In this document: positions 16,483 through 22,129 of the stretch, piece after piece
Layout of the letters: every line of letters begins with the position of its first letter
Position numbering within the stretch: position 1 is the first letter of the stretch
Virus record (IMG/VR): IMGVR_UViG_3300029787_000327
Span: 1-23,938 of that record
DNA length: 23,938 bases
Reading direction: 5' to 3' (one strand)
Origin: a virus
The notes under the pieces: model-generated
Databases searched by the model: none
What the model saw: the letters and a program-made list of their open reading frames with translations, nothing else
Told to the model about the DNA's origin: nothing
Position numbers and translations under genes: made by a program

Positions 16483-18638
16483 TGGGTAAATACAGTGATA
16501 TGCTTTATGGTGCAAAGTTATCTCCAACACCAGAAACTTCTGTGCCTTTATCAAGCGATGTTACAATTAGCAGTGAACAACCTGCATCATTCTCTACAAT
16601 AGCAAGGGCATCTTTTGCCAATACAGTGCCAGGACAGGTTGCTATCTTTGCACAGTCAAGATTTCCAAATGAGCCACTGGAGAGAGCATTGTCACGCTAT
16701 GGCATACAGGACAACAGAATATTTTATGTTGATGATGATGGTAGACAATATTTTGAAAACATACCTATATCGAATATTGGTCAACAGCCAACAGTTGCAG
16801 GAAAAGTAGGTTCTGCACTCAGAGAGATACCTGAAACACTGGCATCTGCTACAGGGCCAATATTACAGTCTGCTGCGGCATTACCTGCTTCTTTGATTGG
16901 TTCACCTGCAATTGGTGTACCCACAGCGGCAGTCTTAAGTGGTGGTGCTGAGTTGGGTAAACAAGCATTAGGACAACAGTTTGGCAGTGGAGAAAATATA
17001 AATCCTTTAAGTGTTGCTATAGAAACTGGATTAGGTGCAGGAGGTCAAGCTGTTGGTGACTTAGCATCTATGGCTATAAACAGAGGACGTTTTGCAACTG
17101 ATGTTAACCAACTTAAAGGCCCTGCTCCAGAAGGTGCAATAACAGACCCTTCCATGTCTATGACAAGAGGTGAGTTAAGTCAGAGGATTGCACAAGGCTC
17201 TGAAAGATTTGATGTTCCTACAACTATGGCTGAACAAACTAGATTGCCAAGTTTAGTTACTAGACAAAAAGTTTTGATGAGTAGACCTGAAGCTGCTGAA
17301 CTACTAGATGAATTTTATGAAATACGAAACGATAAAGTAAGGGATGCACTATACAAACAGTTTGACATAATATCACCAATGACAGATGCTTCTGCCGCCA
17401 GAGTAACAGGTGCAAGAGGTGCAGATTTAGTTATTGAATCAGAAAAACAGGCTCTTAGGTTACAGGCTAAACCTTTATATCAGGAAGCTGAACAAGTCAC
17501 TGGCATAGACATCAAGCCACTTATTGATGAAGTAAATGAAATGATGCTGACAGCAAAAAGCACATTGAAAGGGCCATTGACAAAAGCATTAAAAGATTTG
17601 CAGGTTGATGTTCCTGTATCTTTTAAAGGTGGCAAAGTACAAACAAAGAGAGTTGCAGATGATTCATTGATTGGTTTGGATAAAGCACAGAAATCAATAT
17701 TTGACAGCATACAAAAATTAAAAGCAAGCAACAAACCAAATGCTGCTAGAGATTTAACTTTAATACATAAAAATCTTATAGATATTTTAGAAAATTCTAG
17801 CGATGCATATAAACAGGCAAGAGCAATATATGCAGAGGATATGCCTAAAATAACTGCATTGACTGAGAGCCAGGTAGGACAGGCAGCAAAGTTGGGTCAG
17901 AAAGGCAAAGAAATAAATATTACCAACGTCATGTTTAATCCTAGAACATCTGATGGTGCGACAGTAAAAGCAGCAAGAGATGCATTTGTTAAAGCAGGAC
18001 AGGTAGATAAATATAATGGTATTTTAAGATCGTACCTACAGGAAACACTGGAGAATATACCAACATTACAGTCAGGCAAAAAACCAAACATAGGTAGTTA
18101 TTTTAGAAATAAACTTGCAGGTACAAAAAACTCTGCAAACATTTTAAAAGAAGCATTGGGCGGTGGTGACTCACTCAAAGAATTTTTTTGGTTGTTAGAT
18201 ACTTTAAATGCAACTGGAATTGCTACTGGCAAAGAAAGTATTACAGCTTTTGCACAAGCAGCACAGAAAGACATTCAAAGAGAAGGGTCTGGAGTTGTTG
18301 GGCCATTAATAGAGTCGTTAGAGTTTTGGAGATCACCAAGCAGAGTTGCAGGATATATTAAAGGTGTAAATGCTGATAAGTATGCAGCAAGACTTGCAGA
18401 AATATTAACTACAAAAACTGGCAGAGATGCACTTAAAGAAGTATCAAAACTAAAACCTAGAAGTAGAGCTTCAATCGTTGCATTAAGTGGTCTGTTAGTA
18501 CAATCAGGTTTTGAAGGTGCAGTAGCCGCTATCAATAATAGAAGTATGGATTACTCAGCAGCAATGATGGGGCCAGAATTAGTAAATCCAAATCAGCAAA
18601 GACGATCTTACAGCGATAGATTGCTTGGAATAAATTAG
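16482..18638 (+). CDS. Probable internal virion (DNA ejection) protein 3
   Basis: A 718-residue protein, the largest in the window. Residues about 110-165 are long and hydrophobic with Ala/Gly/Pro (ILQSAAALPASLIGSPAIGV), able to insert in membrane. From about 235 on it is helical and charged (SLVTRQKVLMSRPEAAELLD, then long amphipathic helices) with a second Ala-rich hydrophobic stretch near 660-685. Such large, partly membrane-active proteins at the end of the structural block form the trans-envelope channel in podophages. Function is inferred from position and composition; no lytic transglycosylase motif was found. Confidence 0.65.
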   Translation: MGKYSDMLYGAKLSPTPETSVPLSSDVTISSEQPASFSTIARASFANTVPGQVAIFAQSRFPNEPLERALSRYGIQDNRIFYVDDDGRQYFENIPISNIGQQPTVAGKVGSALREIPETLASATGPILQSAAALPASLIGSPAIGVPTAAVLSGGAELGKQALGQQFGSGENINPLSVAIETGLGAGGQAVGDLASMAINRGRFATDVNQLKGPAPEGAITDPSMSMTRGELSQRIAQGSERFDVPTTMAEQTRLPSLVTRQKVLMSRPEAAELLDEFYEIRNDKVRDALYKQFDIISPMTDASAARVTGARGADLVIESEKQALRLQAKPLYQEAEQVTGIDIKPLIDEVNEMMLTAKSTLKGPLTKALKDLQVDVPVSFKGGKVQTKRVADDSLIGLDKAQKSIFDSIQKLKASNKPNAARDLTLIHKNLIDILENSSDAYKQARAIYAEDMPKITALTESQVGQAAKLGQKGKEINITNVMFNPRTSDGATVKAARDAFVKAGQVDKYNGILRSYLQETLENIPTLQSGKKPNIGSYFRNKLAGTKNSANILKEALGGGDSLKEFFWLLDTLNATGIATGKESITAFAQAAQKDIQREGSGVVGPLIESLEFWRSPSRVAGYIKGVNADKYAARLAEILTTKTGRDALKEVSKLKPRSRASIVALSGLLVQSGFEGAVAAINNRSMDYSAAMMGPELVNPNQQRRSYSDRLLGIN

Positions 18639-18647
18639 AGATAAATC

Positions 18648-19091
18648 ATGGACATGGAAAAACTAAGACAACAACTCGTCATAGATGAGGGTGTTAAGTA
18701 TGAATTGTATCTTGACCATTTAGGATTAAAAACCTGTGGCATAGGACATTTATGCAGAGAAGATGAGCCAGAGTTTGAAGAAACAATCGGTACTGAAATA
18801 TCTGAAGATCGTTGCACAGAACTATTTGATGAAGATATCAAGTCTGTCATTAAAGATTGCAAAAAGGTTTTTGATGATTGGGATGACATGGATGAAGAGG
18901 TGAAACAAATCTGTGCCAATATGATGTTTAATTTAGGATTACCAAGATTTAGCAAGTTCAGAAAAACCATCAATAATATTATTAGCAAAAACTATAAGAA
19001 GGCTGCTGAAGAGATGCGTGACAGCCGTTGGTATAGGCAGGTCACTAACAGAGCAGAAAGACTTGCTGTAAGAATGGAAGCAATAGCGTGA
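18648..19091 (+). CDS. T4-type lysozyme (GH24 endolysin)
   Basis: Hydrolyses the glycan strands of peptidoglycan at the end of infection. Residues 13-34 match the T4 lysozyme active-site region: Glu14, Asp23 and Thr29 fall where T4 has Glu11, Asp20 and Thr26, followed by GIGH. The C-terminal lobe has the NMMFNLGLPRFSKF stretch and SRWYRQVTNRAERLAVRME, typical of the family. The length (147) is normal. There is no signal peptide, so release must depend on a holin. An alternative ATG lies two codons downstream. The stop overlaps the GTG of the next gene by four bases. Confidence 0.95.
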   Translation: MDMEKLRQQLVIDEGVKYELYLDHLGLKTCGIGHLCREDEPEFEETIGTEISEDRCTELFDEDIKSVIKDCKKVFDDWDDMDEEVKQICANMMFNLGLPRFSKFRKTINNIISKNYKKAAEEMRDSRWYRQVTNRAERLAVRMEAIA

Positions 19092-19402
19092 CCCAGAAAA
19101 AGTTACAGAAAAAATCTGTTTTTGCAGATTACGACCAAAATTCTGACGGAATTGTAAGTGATGAGGAACTGTCACATATCAAAGAGATAAAAGAGACAGA
19201 AGCACAACTGAGAAAGCAGATCGCACAGCTTAGAATGGCTAGATACACACTTATCGGCATGGGTGTATTTACTGCTGCAATGTTTTTTATGCCAACAGAA
19301 AAAATTAATGCATTATCTGATATCAGCAACCTTCTATATATTAGTGGGGCAGGTATTGTAGGCACATACATGGGTACATCTGCATGGATGGCTAGGAAAT
19401 AG
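19088..19402 (+). CDS. EF-hand membrane protein, holin candidate
   Basis: A 104-residue protein started by a GTG that overlaps the lysozyme stop. Residues 16-27 (DQNSDGIVSDEE) form a canonical 12-residue EF-hand loop: Asp1, Asn3, Asp5, Gly6, Ile7/Val8 and Glu12 of the loop are in place. A charged helix follows (to about residue 50), then two membrane helices at about 52-68 (YTLIGMGVFTAAMFFM) and 82-100 (LLYISGAGIVGTYMGTSAWM). Coupling to the lysozyme suggests a holin or holin regulator, possibly sensing calcium. Similar EF-hand/two-helix proteins occur in marine phages, from memory. Only one EF-hand loop is present. Confidence 0.8.
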   Translation: MTQKKLQKKSVFADYDQNSDGIVSDEELSHIKEIKETEAQLRKQIAQLRMARYTLIGMGVFTAAMFFMPTEKINALSDISNLLYISGAGIVGTYMGTSAWMARK

Positions 19403-19734
19403 TGCTATGGGTATTGATAGTCATACTACATGGAACGGATATTCAGGAACGTGTTTTTTTCTCAGATCTTAGCACATGTCTTACGTTCGCAGAAAAAATT
19501 AGGAATCAAAACACACACCAACAAACAGCCTTTAGCAAAGTTTACGTTACAACCTATTGTATTCCTAAAAAAGATAAGTGACAGAATTAGAAAAAAAAAG
19601 ACATAGAGTTATGGGGAGTGTTCGTCAGGGGTGTCAGCACTTCTCACCAGTTATGAGGGGTGATTGTTTTATGCTAATTTCATTTTTGTTGAAACAGATA
19701 ATGCAAACATCCTTCACCAAACAAAGGATAAATT
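19403..19734. other. Non-coding gap between two membrane-protein genes
   Basis: A 332-base stretch without a convincing gene. It contains a 7-T run (19454-19460) and an inverted repeat TTAGGAAT (19499-19506) / ATTCCTAA (19561-19568). Two related boxes start with AGTTATG at 19607 and 19649 and also match the leader at 160-175. TCACC (19644-19648) and GGTGA (19659-19663) can form a stem across the second box. A weak promoter-like pair TTGATA (19414-19419) and GATATT (19438-19443) has 18-base spacing. This could hold a promoter for the holin and basic-protein genes or a small RNA; neither is proven. Confidence 0.4.
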
Positions 19735-20190
19735 ATGATTAGTTTACTAGGCTCATTATTGGGTTTTGGAACAAGCTTTCTGCCATCTATTTTAGATTTC
19801 TTTAAACAGGCACAAGCACATAAGCAAAAACTAGAAATGATGAAAATGCAGAGTGAGTTGCTAGAAAAAAAATCTGCCTTGCGTTTACAGGAATTGGACA
19901 AACAAGCAGAAATAAAAGAAGTGGAAGGATTGTATAAACATGATGCAAGTCTGGATGGCGGTAAGTTCGTTAACGCTCTACGAAGTTCGGTTCGCCCTGT
20001 TATCACTTATATTTTTATGGGCTTATTTATTGCCGTAGAAGTTTCAATAATAGTCAAGTTTATGGAAACTGGTGGTGATTGGACAGAAGCAGTTAACCTT
20101 TTATGGTCTGATGAAGTTGCAGGATTATGGTCAGCTATCTTAGCCTTCTGGTTTGGCAACAGAGCAATATCTAAATTTCAGAGCAAGTAA
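19735..20190 (+). CDS. Holin-like membrane protein (3-TM holin family type)
   Basis: A 151-residue protein. An N-terminal hydrophobic helix (LLGSLLGFGTSFLPSILDFF, 4-23) is followed by a long charged coiled coil (about 25-70), then FVNALRSSVRPVITYIFMGL at about 78-97 leading into a second membrane helix, and a third near the end (WSAILAFWFGNRAI). This fits the holin family first described in gene transfer agents (three membrane segments with an ALxRSxRP block); that link is from memory. It would form inner-membrane lesions for lysozyme release. AAAGGA (19723-19728) is the ribosome-binding site. Confidence 0.8.
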   Translation: MISLLGSLLGFGTSFLPSILDFFKQAQAHKQKLEMMKMQSELLEKKSALRLQELDKQAEIKEVEGLYKHDASLDGGKFVNALRSSVRPVITYIFMGLFIAVEVSIIVKFMETGGDWTEAVNLLWSDEVAGLWSAILAFWFGNRAISKFQSK

Positions 20191-20487
20191 ATGAGAAAAC
20201 AAGTTAAATTATTAGCTAAACATAAATCACCTTCTGGCGGTTTAAATGCAGCAGGTAGGAAAGCTGCCAAAGCACAAGGTTCTAATTTAAAAGCACCAGT
20301 AAAGTCAGGCGATAATCCCAGAAGAGCAAGTTTTCTCGCAAGAATGGGTGCAGGTCGTGGCTCTGATTACAAAGATGGAAAGCCTACAAGAAAGTTACTG
20401 GCACTCCGAAAATGGGGAGCTAGTTCATCTGCTGATGCAATTAAAAAAGCTAAAGCAATATCTAAACGCAACAAAAAGAAAGGTTAA
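20191..20487 (+). CDS. Basic small protein (DUF6321-like)
   Basis: A 98-residue protein with roughly 28 Lys/Arg against 4 Asp. The start HKSPSGGLNAAGRKAAKAQG (11-30), then KSGDNPRRASFLARMG and DGKPTRKLLALRKWGASS, look like a family of unknown function in cyanophages and other marine phages, which I recall as DUF6321. The C-terminus is SKRNKKKG. It starts directly after the holin stop (TAA then ATG) and leads a row of four basic genes. Binding to nucleic acid is likely from charge; the role is unknown. Confidence 0.8.
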   Translation: MRKQVKLLAKHKSPSGGLNAAGRKAAKAQGSNLKAPVKSGDNPRRASFLARMGAGRGSDYKDGKPTRKLLALRKWGASSSADAIKKAKAISKRNKKKG

Positions 20488-20491
20488 CATT

Positions 20492-20581
20492 ATGCCAATG
20501 GGTAAAGGAACTTATGGTTCTAAAAGAGGTAGACCACCAATGAAGAAGACAAAGAAAAAAACTAAGAAGGTGAAAAAATAA
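20492..20581 (+). CDS. 29-residue AT-hook-like basic peptide
   Basis: ATG at 20492 with AAGAAAGG just upstream opens a 29-residue peptide. The segment KRGRPPMKK (11-19) has the Arg-Gly-Arg-Pro core and flanking basic residues of an AT-hook, which binds the minor groove of AT-rich DNA. The rest is almost only Lys with some Thr/Val; 13 of 29 residues are Lys/Arg and none is acidic. Its stop overlaps the next ATG by one base. A longer open frame reaches upstream to 20348 inside the previous gene, but the ribosome-binding site and packing favour this start. Confidence 0.65.
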   Translation: MPMGKGTYGSKRGRPPMKKTKKKTKKVKK

Positions 20582-20748
20582 TGGCTAAAAGACCTGGACT
20601 ATACGCAAACATTCATGCGAAAAGAAAAAGGATTGCCGCAGGTTCTAAAGAAAAAATGCGTAAAGCAGGAACAAAAGGCAGACCCACAGCAGCAGCTTTT
20701 AAACAGGCAGCAAAGACTGCTAAGAAGCCTAAGAAGAAAGGCAAATAA
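20581..20748 (+). CDS. 55-residue basic phage protein
   Basis: An ATG overlapping the previous stop (TAATG) opens a peptide starting MAKRPGLYANIHAKRKRIAA, then SKEKMRKAGTKGRPTAAAFK, and ending in a Lys-rich tail. 20 of 55 residues are Lys/Arg, with one Glu. KGRPT resembles a degenerate AT-hook core. I recall the GLYANIHAKRKRIAAGS block as conserved in small proteins of marine phages, without known function. Overlaps on both sides indicate one translational unit with its neighbours. Confidence 0.75.
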   Translation: MAKRPGLYANIHAKRKRIAAGSKEKMRKAGTKGRPTAAAFKQAAKTAKKPKKKGK

Positions 20749-20864
20749 TGCCTTTTAGTAAGTACTCACCTAAACAGAAAAAGCTTGCCAGAGTAGCAGC
20801 ACCCAGAACTAAAATCACTAGTGCAGATTTTAAGAAGATAAAAAAGAAGAAGAAAAAAAAGTAG
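20748..20864 (+). CDS. 38-residue basic phage protein with poly-Lys tail
   Basis: An ATG overlapping the previous stop opens a peptide MPFSKYSPKQKKLARVAAPR followed by TKITSADFKK and a run of lysines to the stop. 16 of 38 residues are Lys/Arg. The YSPKQKKLARVA...ITSADF pattern recalls a small conserved phage family of unknown function, from memory. It is the last gene before the attachment region and is followed after 5 bases by a terminator-like hairpin. Confidence 0.75.
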   Translation: MPFSKYSPKQKKLARVAAPRTKITSADFKKIKKKKKKK

Positions 20865-20869
20865 CATTA

Positions 20870-20891
20870 TTGGTGACTCACCAACACTTTT
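20870..20891 (+). terminator. Terminator-like hairpin after the basic genes
   Basis: TTGGTG (20870-20875) and CACCAA (20879-20884) form a 6-bp stem with a 3-base ACT loop, followed by CAC and TTTT (20888-20891). The stem is short and the T-run weak. It lies exactly where the late operon should end. The same bases form a near-perfect dyad containing TTGGTGAC, so it may instead or also be a protein-binding (integrase arm) site. Confidence 0.55.
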
Positions 20892-20932
20892 GACCTTATG
20901 GGTACAATATGGTAACAATGTTGTATGTTAAT

Positions 20933-20951
20933 TTGGTGACAAGTTGGTTAC
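20933..20951 (+). repeat. Left-arm candidate integrase sites
   Basis: TTGGTGAC (20933-20940) and the close variant TTGGTTAC (20944-20951) repeat with an 11-base start-to-start spacing. A third TTGGTGAC is at 20870-20877 and a weaker ATGGTAAC at 20909-20916. One helical turn between copies on one side of the tRNA core is what arm-type sites of tyrosine integrases look like. Assignment is inference from arrangement. Confidence 0.5.
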
Positions 20952-20999
20952 GTTGAAATGCTAAATAATTGTTTTTATTATCAAAATCAGGCAGAAGTC

Positions 21000-21027
21000 A
21001 CGAGTTCAAGTCTCGTCACTCTCGCCA
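21000..21027 (+). other. attP: tRNA 3'-end fragment: phage attachment core (attP)
   Basis: ACGAG (21000-21004), loop TTCAAGT (21005-21011) and CTCGT (21012-21016) form a perfect 5-bp T-arm with the invariant TTC. It is followed by a 7-base acceptor strand CACTCTC (21017-21023), discriminator G and encoded CCA (21025-21027). No matching 5' acceptor half (GAGAGTG) or D-arm is upstream, so this is only the 3' part of a tRNA. Temperate phages carry such fragments so that integration restores the host tRNA. Bases upstream (about 20988-20999) may also be tRNA-like. I could not identify the tRNA. Confidence 0.85.
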
Positions 21028-21164
21028 TATCCTATTATTTTCAGACCCTATGTTTTCTGCCAGTTTTTAAGGCACAGCAAGGGTTTGAAACATATCTTAA
21101 TAAATATTTCCCCATAACACTACAATATCATTCCAACGCATTTCCAACTAATTTACAATTAAAA

Positions 21165-21186
21165 TGTGTGGACTATGTGTGGACTA
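21165..21186 (+). repeat. Right-arm candidate integrase sites, 11-bp tandem repeat
   Basis: TGTGTGGACTA occurs twice in tandem (21165-21175, 21176-21186) about 140 bases right of the tRNA core. Tandem boxes of this type between an attachment core and an integrase gene are typical arm-type sites. The unit matches the reverse complement of the 31-52 repeat in 9 of 11 positions. Confidence 0.6.
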
Positions 21187-21216
21187 AAGGTCGCAAGTTT
21201 TATACTTGTAACCCTC

Positions 21217-21245
21217 TTGACATACTAGGCGTTTATGCCTATATT
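21217..21245 (+). promoter_or_regulatory. Sigma70-type promoter of the methylase-integrase operon
   Basis: TTGACA at 21217-21222 is a perfect -35, and TATATT at 21240-21245 is a near-consensus -10 with exactly 17 bases between. Transcription would start near 21252, giving a leader of about 35 bases before the methylase-like gene. It is the best promoter match in the window. Confidence 0.8.
21226..21241. promoter_or_regulatory. Operator-like dyad between -35 and -10
   Basis: TAGGC (21226-21230) and GCCTA (21237-21241) form a 16-bp dyad with a 6-base centre, lying almost wholly in the promoter spacer. A repressor bound here would block polymerase. The likely protein is a phage regulator, possibly the minus-strand gene at the right edge; that link is speculative. 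Confidence 0.5.
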
Positions 21246-21274
21246 ATAACTATTAACGCAAATAACAATAAATT

Positions 21275-21284
21275 GGAGAATGAC
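21275..21284 (+). promoter_or_regulatory. GGAGAATGAC ribosome-binding leader, copy 1
   Basis: GGAGAATGAC followed by GAA and the ATG of the methylase-like gene. The same ten bases precede three more starts (21936, 22120, 23549). This copy decides the start at 21288 over the upstream open frame. Confidence 0.8.
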
Positions 21285-21287
21285 GAA

Positions 21288-21935
21288 ATGAAAGTATTAA
21301 TAGGATGTGAAACAAGCGGTGTAGTTAGGGAGGCTTTTTTAAATGAAGGTCACGATGCCTGGTCATGTGATGTATTGCCCTCAGACATACCTACAAACAG
21401 ACACATTCAAGATGATGTTAGAAATGTTCTTGAAATGGAAAAATGGGATTTGCTCATGGTTGCTCATCCCCCATGTACAAGGCTCTGTAATTCTGGTGTT
21501 AGATGGCTGCATAAAGCACCACCAGGAAAAACACTAGAACAAATGTGGAAAGAGTTAGATGAGGGTGCAGCTTTGTTTTCAGATTTATGGAACGCTGATG
21601 TACCTAGAATAGCAGTTGAAAATCCTGTGATGCACAAACACGCCAAACAAAGAATCTTAAATTTTAAAGATTTCTCACAAAGTGTACAACCTTATCAATT
21701 TGGACATGATATTGATGGCCCTGATAATGTTACTAAACGTACTTGTTTATGGCTTAAAAATTTACCAAAGCTTGTACCAACTGGTTCTTTGGATGGTTCA
21801 ACTGCAAGAGATGAAATACACAAAGCATCACCAAGTCCAGATAGATGGAAAATAAGATCAAAATTTTTTCCAGGCCTTGCAAAAGCAATGGCAACACAAT
21901 GGGGCAATTATGCCCTCAATACATTAGCAGCATAA
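21288..21935 (+). CDS. Cytosine-C5 DNA methyltransferase-like protein
   Basis: A 215-residue protein. IGCETSGVVREAF (5-17) resembles the SAM-binding motif I, AHPPCTRLCNSGVRWL (59-74) carries the Pro-Cys of motif IV, and AVENP (109-113) corresponds to motif VI, with Pro where classical enzymes have Val. The last 100 residues include KRTCLWLKNLP and SKFFPGLAKAMATQWGNY. It is much shorter than restriction-system C5 methylases and lacks room for a normal target-recognition domain. Related short proteins are common in phages and their substrate is unclear. The start at 21288 has the GGAGAATGAC leader; the longer frame from 20958 would read through the attachment site. Confidence 0.75.
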   Translation: MKVLIGCETSGVVREAFLNEGHDAWSCDVLPSDIPTNRHIQDDVRNVLEMEKWDLLMVAHPPCTRLCNSGVRWLHKAPPGKTLEQMWKELDEGAALFSDLWNADVPRIAVENPVMHKHAKQRILNFKDFSQSVQPYQFGHDIDGPDNVTKRTCLWLKNLPKLVPTGSLDGSTARDEIHKASPSPDRWKIRSKFFPGLAKAMATQWGNYALNTLAA

Positions 21936-21945
21936 GGAGAATGAC
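21936..21945 (+). promoter_or_regulatory. GGAGAATGAC ribosome-binding leader, copy 2
   Basis: Begins directly after the methylase stop (TAA 21933-21935) and is followed by one G and the ATG at 21947. An in-frame ATG inside the element (21941) is an unlikely start because it overlaps the Shine-Dalgarno bases. Confidence 0.8.
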
Positions 21946-21946
21946 G

Positions 21947-22120
21947 ATGACACCGATACAAGCAATTAAAGAAATAGATACTGTAATAGAGCAAATCATT
22001 TCTAAAACTGAGAAGGACAAAGCTGAGAAGCTTAAGAAAGCCTATGAAGTAGTTAAGAAAGACTATCAGGATAAAATCAATCTATCTGTTATTAGAACAG
22101 ATCACAGCCTTTACTTGTAG
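21947..22120 (+). CDS. 57-residue helical protein of unknown function
   Basis: Starts MTPIQAIKEIDTVIEQIISK and is almost wholly charged helix (KTEKDKAEKLKKAYEVVKKD), ending RTDHSLYL. There is no helix-turn-helix, membrane segment or Cys pattern. It lies between the methylase-like gene and the integrase with the shared GGAGAATGAC leader, so it is expressed with them; position would suit a recombination directionality or accessory factor, but nothing in the protein shows that. The open frame extends back to 21845 inside the methylase gene; leader placement selects 21947. Confidence 0.65.
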   Translation: MTPIQAIKEIDTVIEQIISKTEKDKAEKLKKAYEVVKKDYQDKINLSVIRTDHSLYL

Positions 22121-22129
22121 GAGAATGAC
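22120..22129 (+). promoter_or_regulatory. GGAGAATGAC ribosome-binding leader, copy 3
   Basis: Overlaps the last base of the preceding TAG stop and directly abuts the integrase ATG at 22130, so termination and reinitiation may be coupled. Confidence 0.8.

Larger units (their letters stand above)
20865..21287. other. Non-coding attachment and promoter region
   Basis: A 423-base stretch with no real gene separating the late operon from the integration operon. In order it holds a dyad/terminator, TTGGTGAC-type boxes, a tRNA 3'-end fragment, a tandem 11-bp repeat, a strong promoter with an operator-like dyad, and the first GGAGAATGAC leader. Together these make an attP site plus the control region of the integrase operon. 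A reading frame open from 20958 runs through the tRNA fragment but has no start signal. Confidence 0.75.

Noticed and set aside
19406-19471. 21-codon frame starting MGIDSHTTW after the EF-hand gene
   Set aside because: No ribosome-binding site and too short to support; probably chance.
19611-19742. 43-codon open frame between the EF-hand gene and the holin-like gene
   Set aside because: The start lacks a convincing ribosome-binding site, the product has no recognisable pattern, and it runs over the start of the well-supported gene at 19735.
20941-21027. Complete tRNA gene
   Set aside because: Only the T-arm, 3' acceptor strand and CCA are present. No 5' acceptor half, D-arm or proper anticodon arm with U33 can be placed upstream.
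20958-21287. N-terminal extension of the methylase-like gene back to 20958
   Set aside because: It would translate the tRNA fragment, the tandem repeats and the promoter. The start at 21288 has a strong leader and matches the expected motif I position.
21845-21946. Longer N-terminus for the 57-residue gene
   Set aside because: It would overlap about 90 bases of the methylase-like gene out of frame; the GGAGAATGAC leader places the start at 21947.
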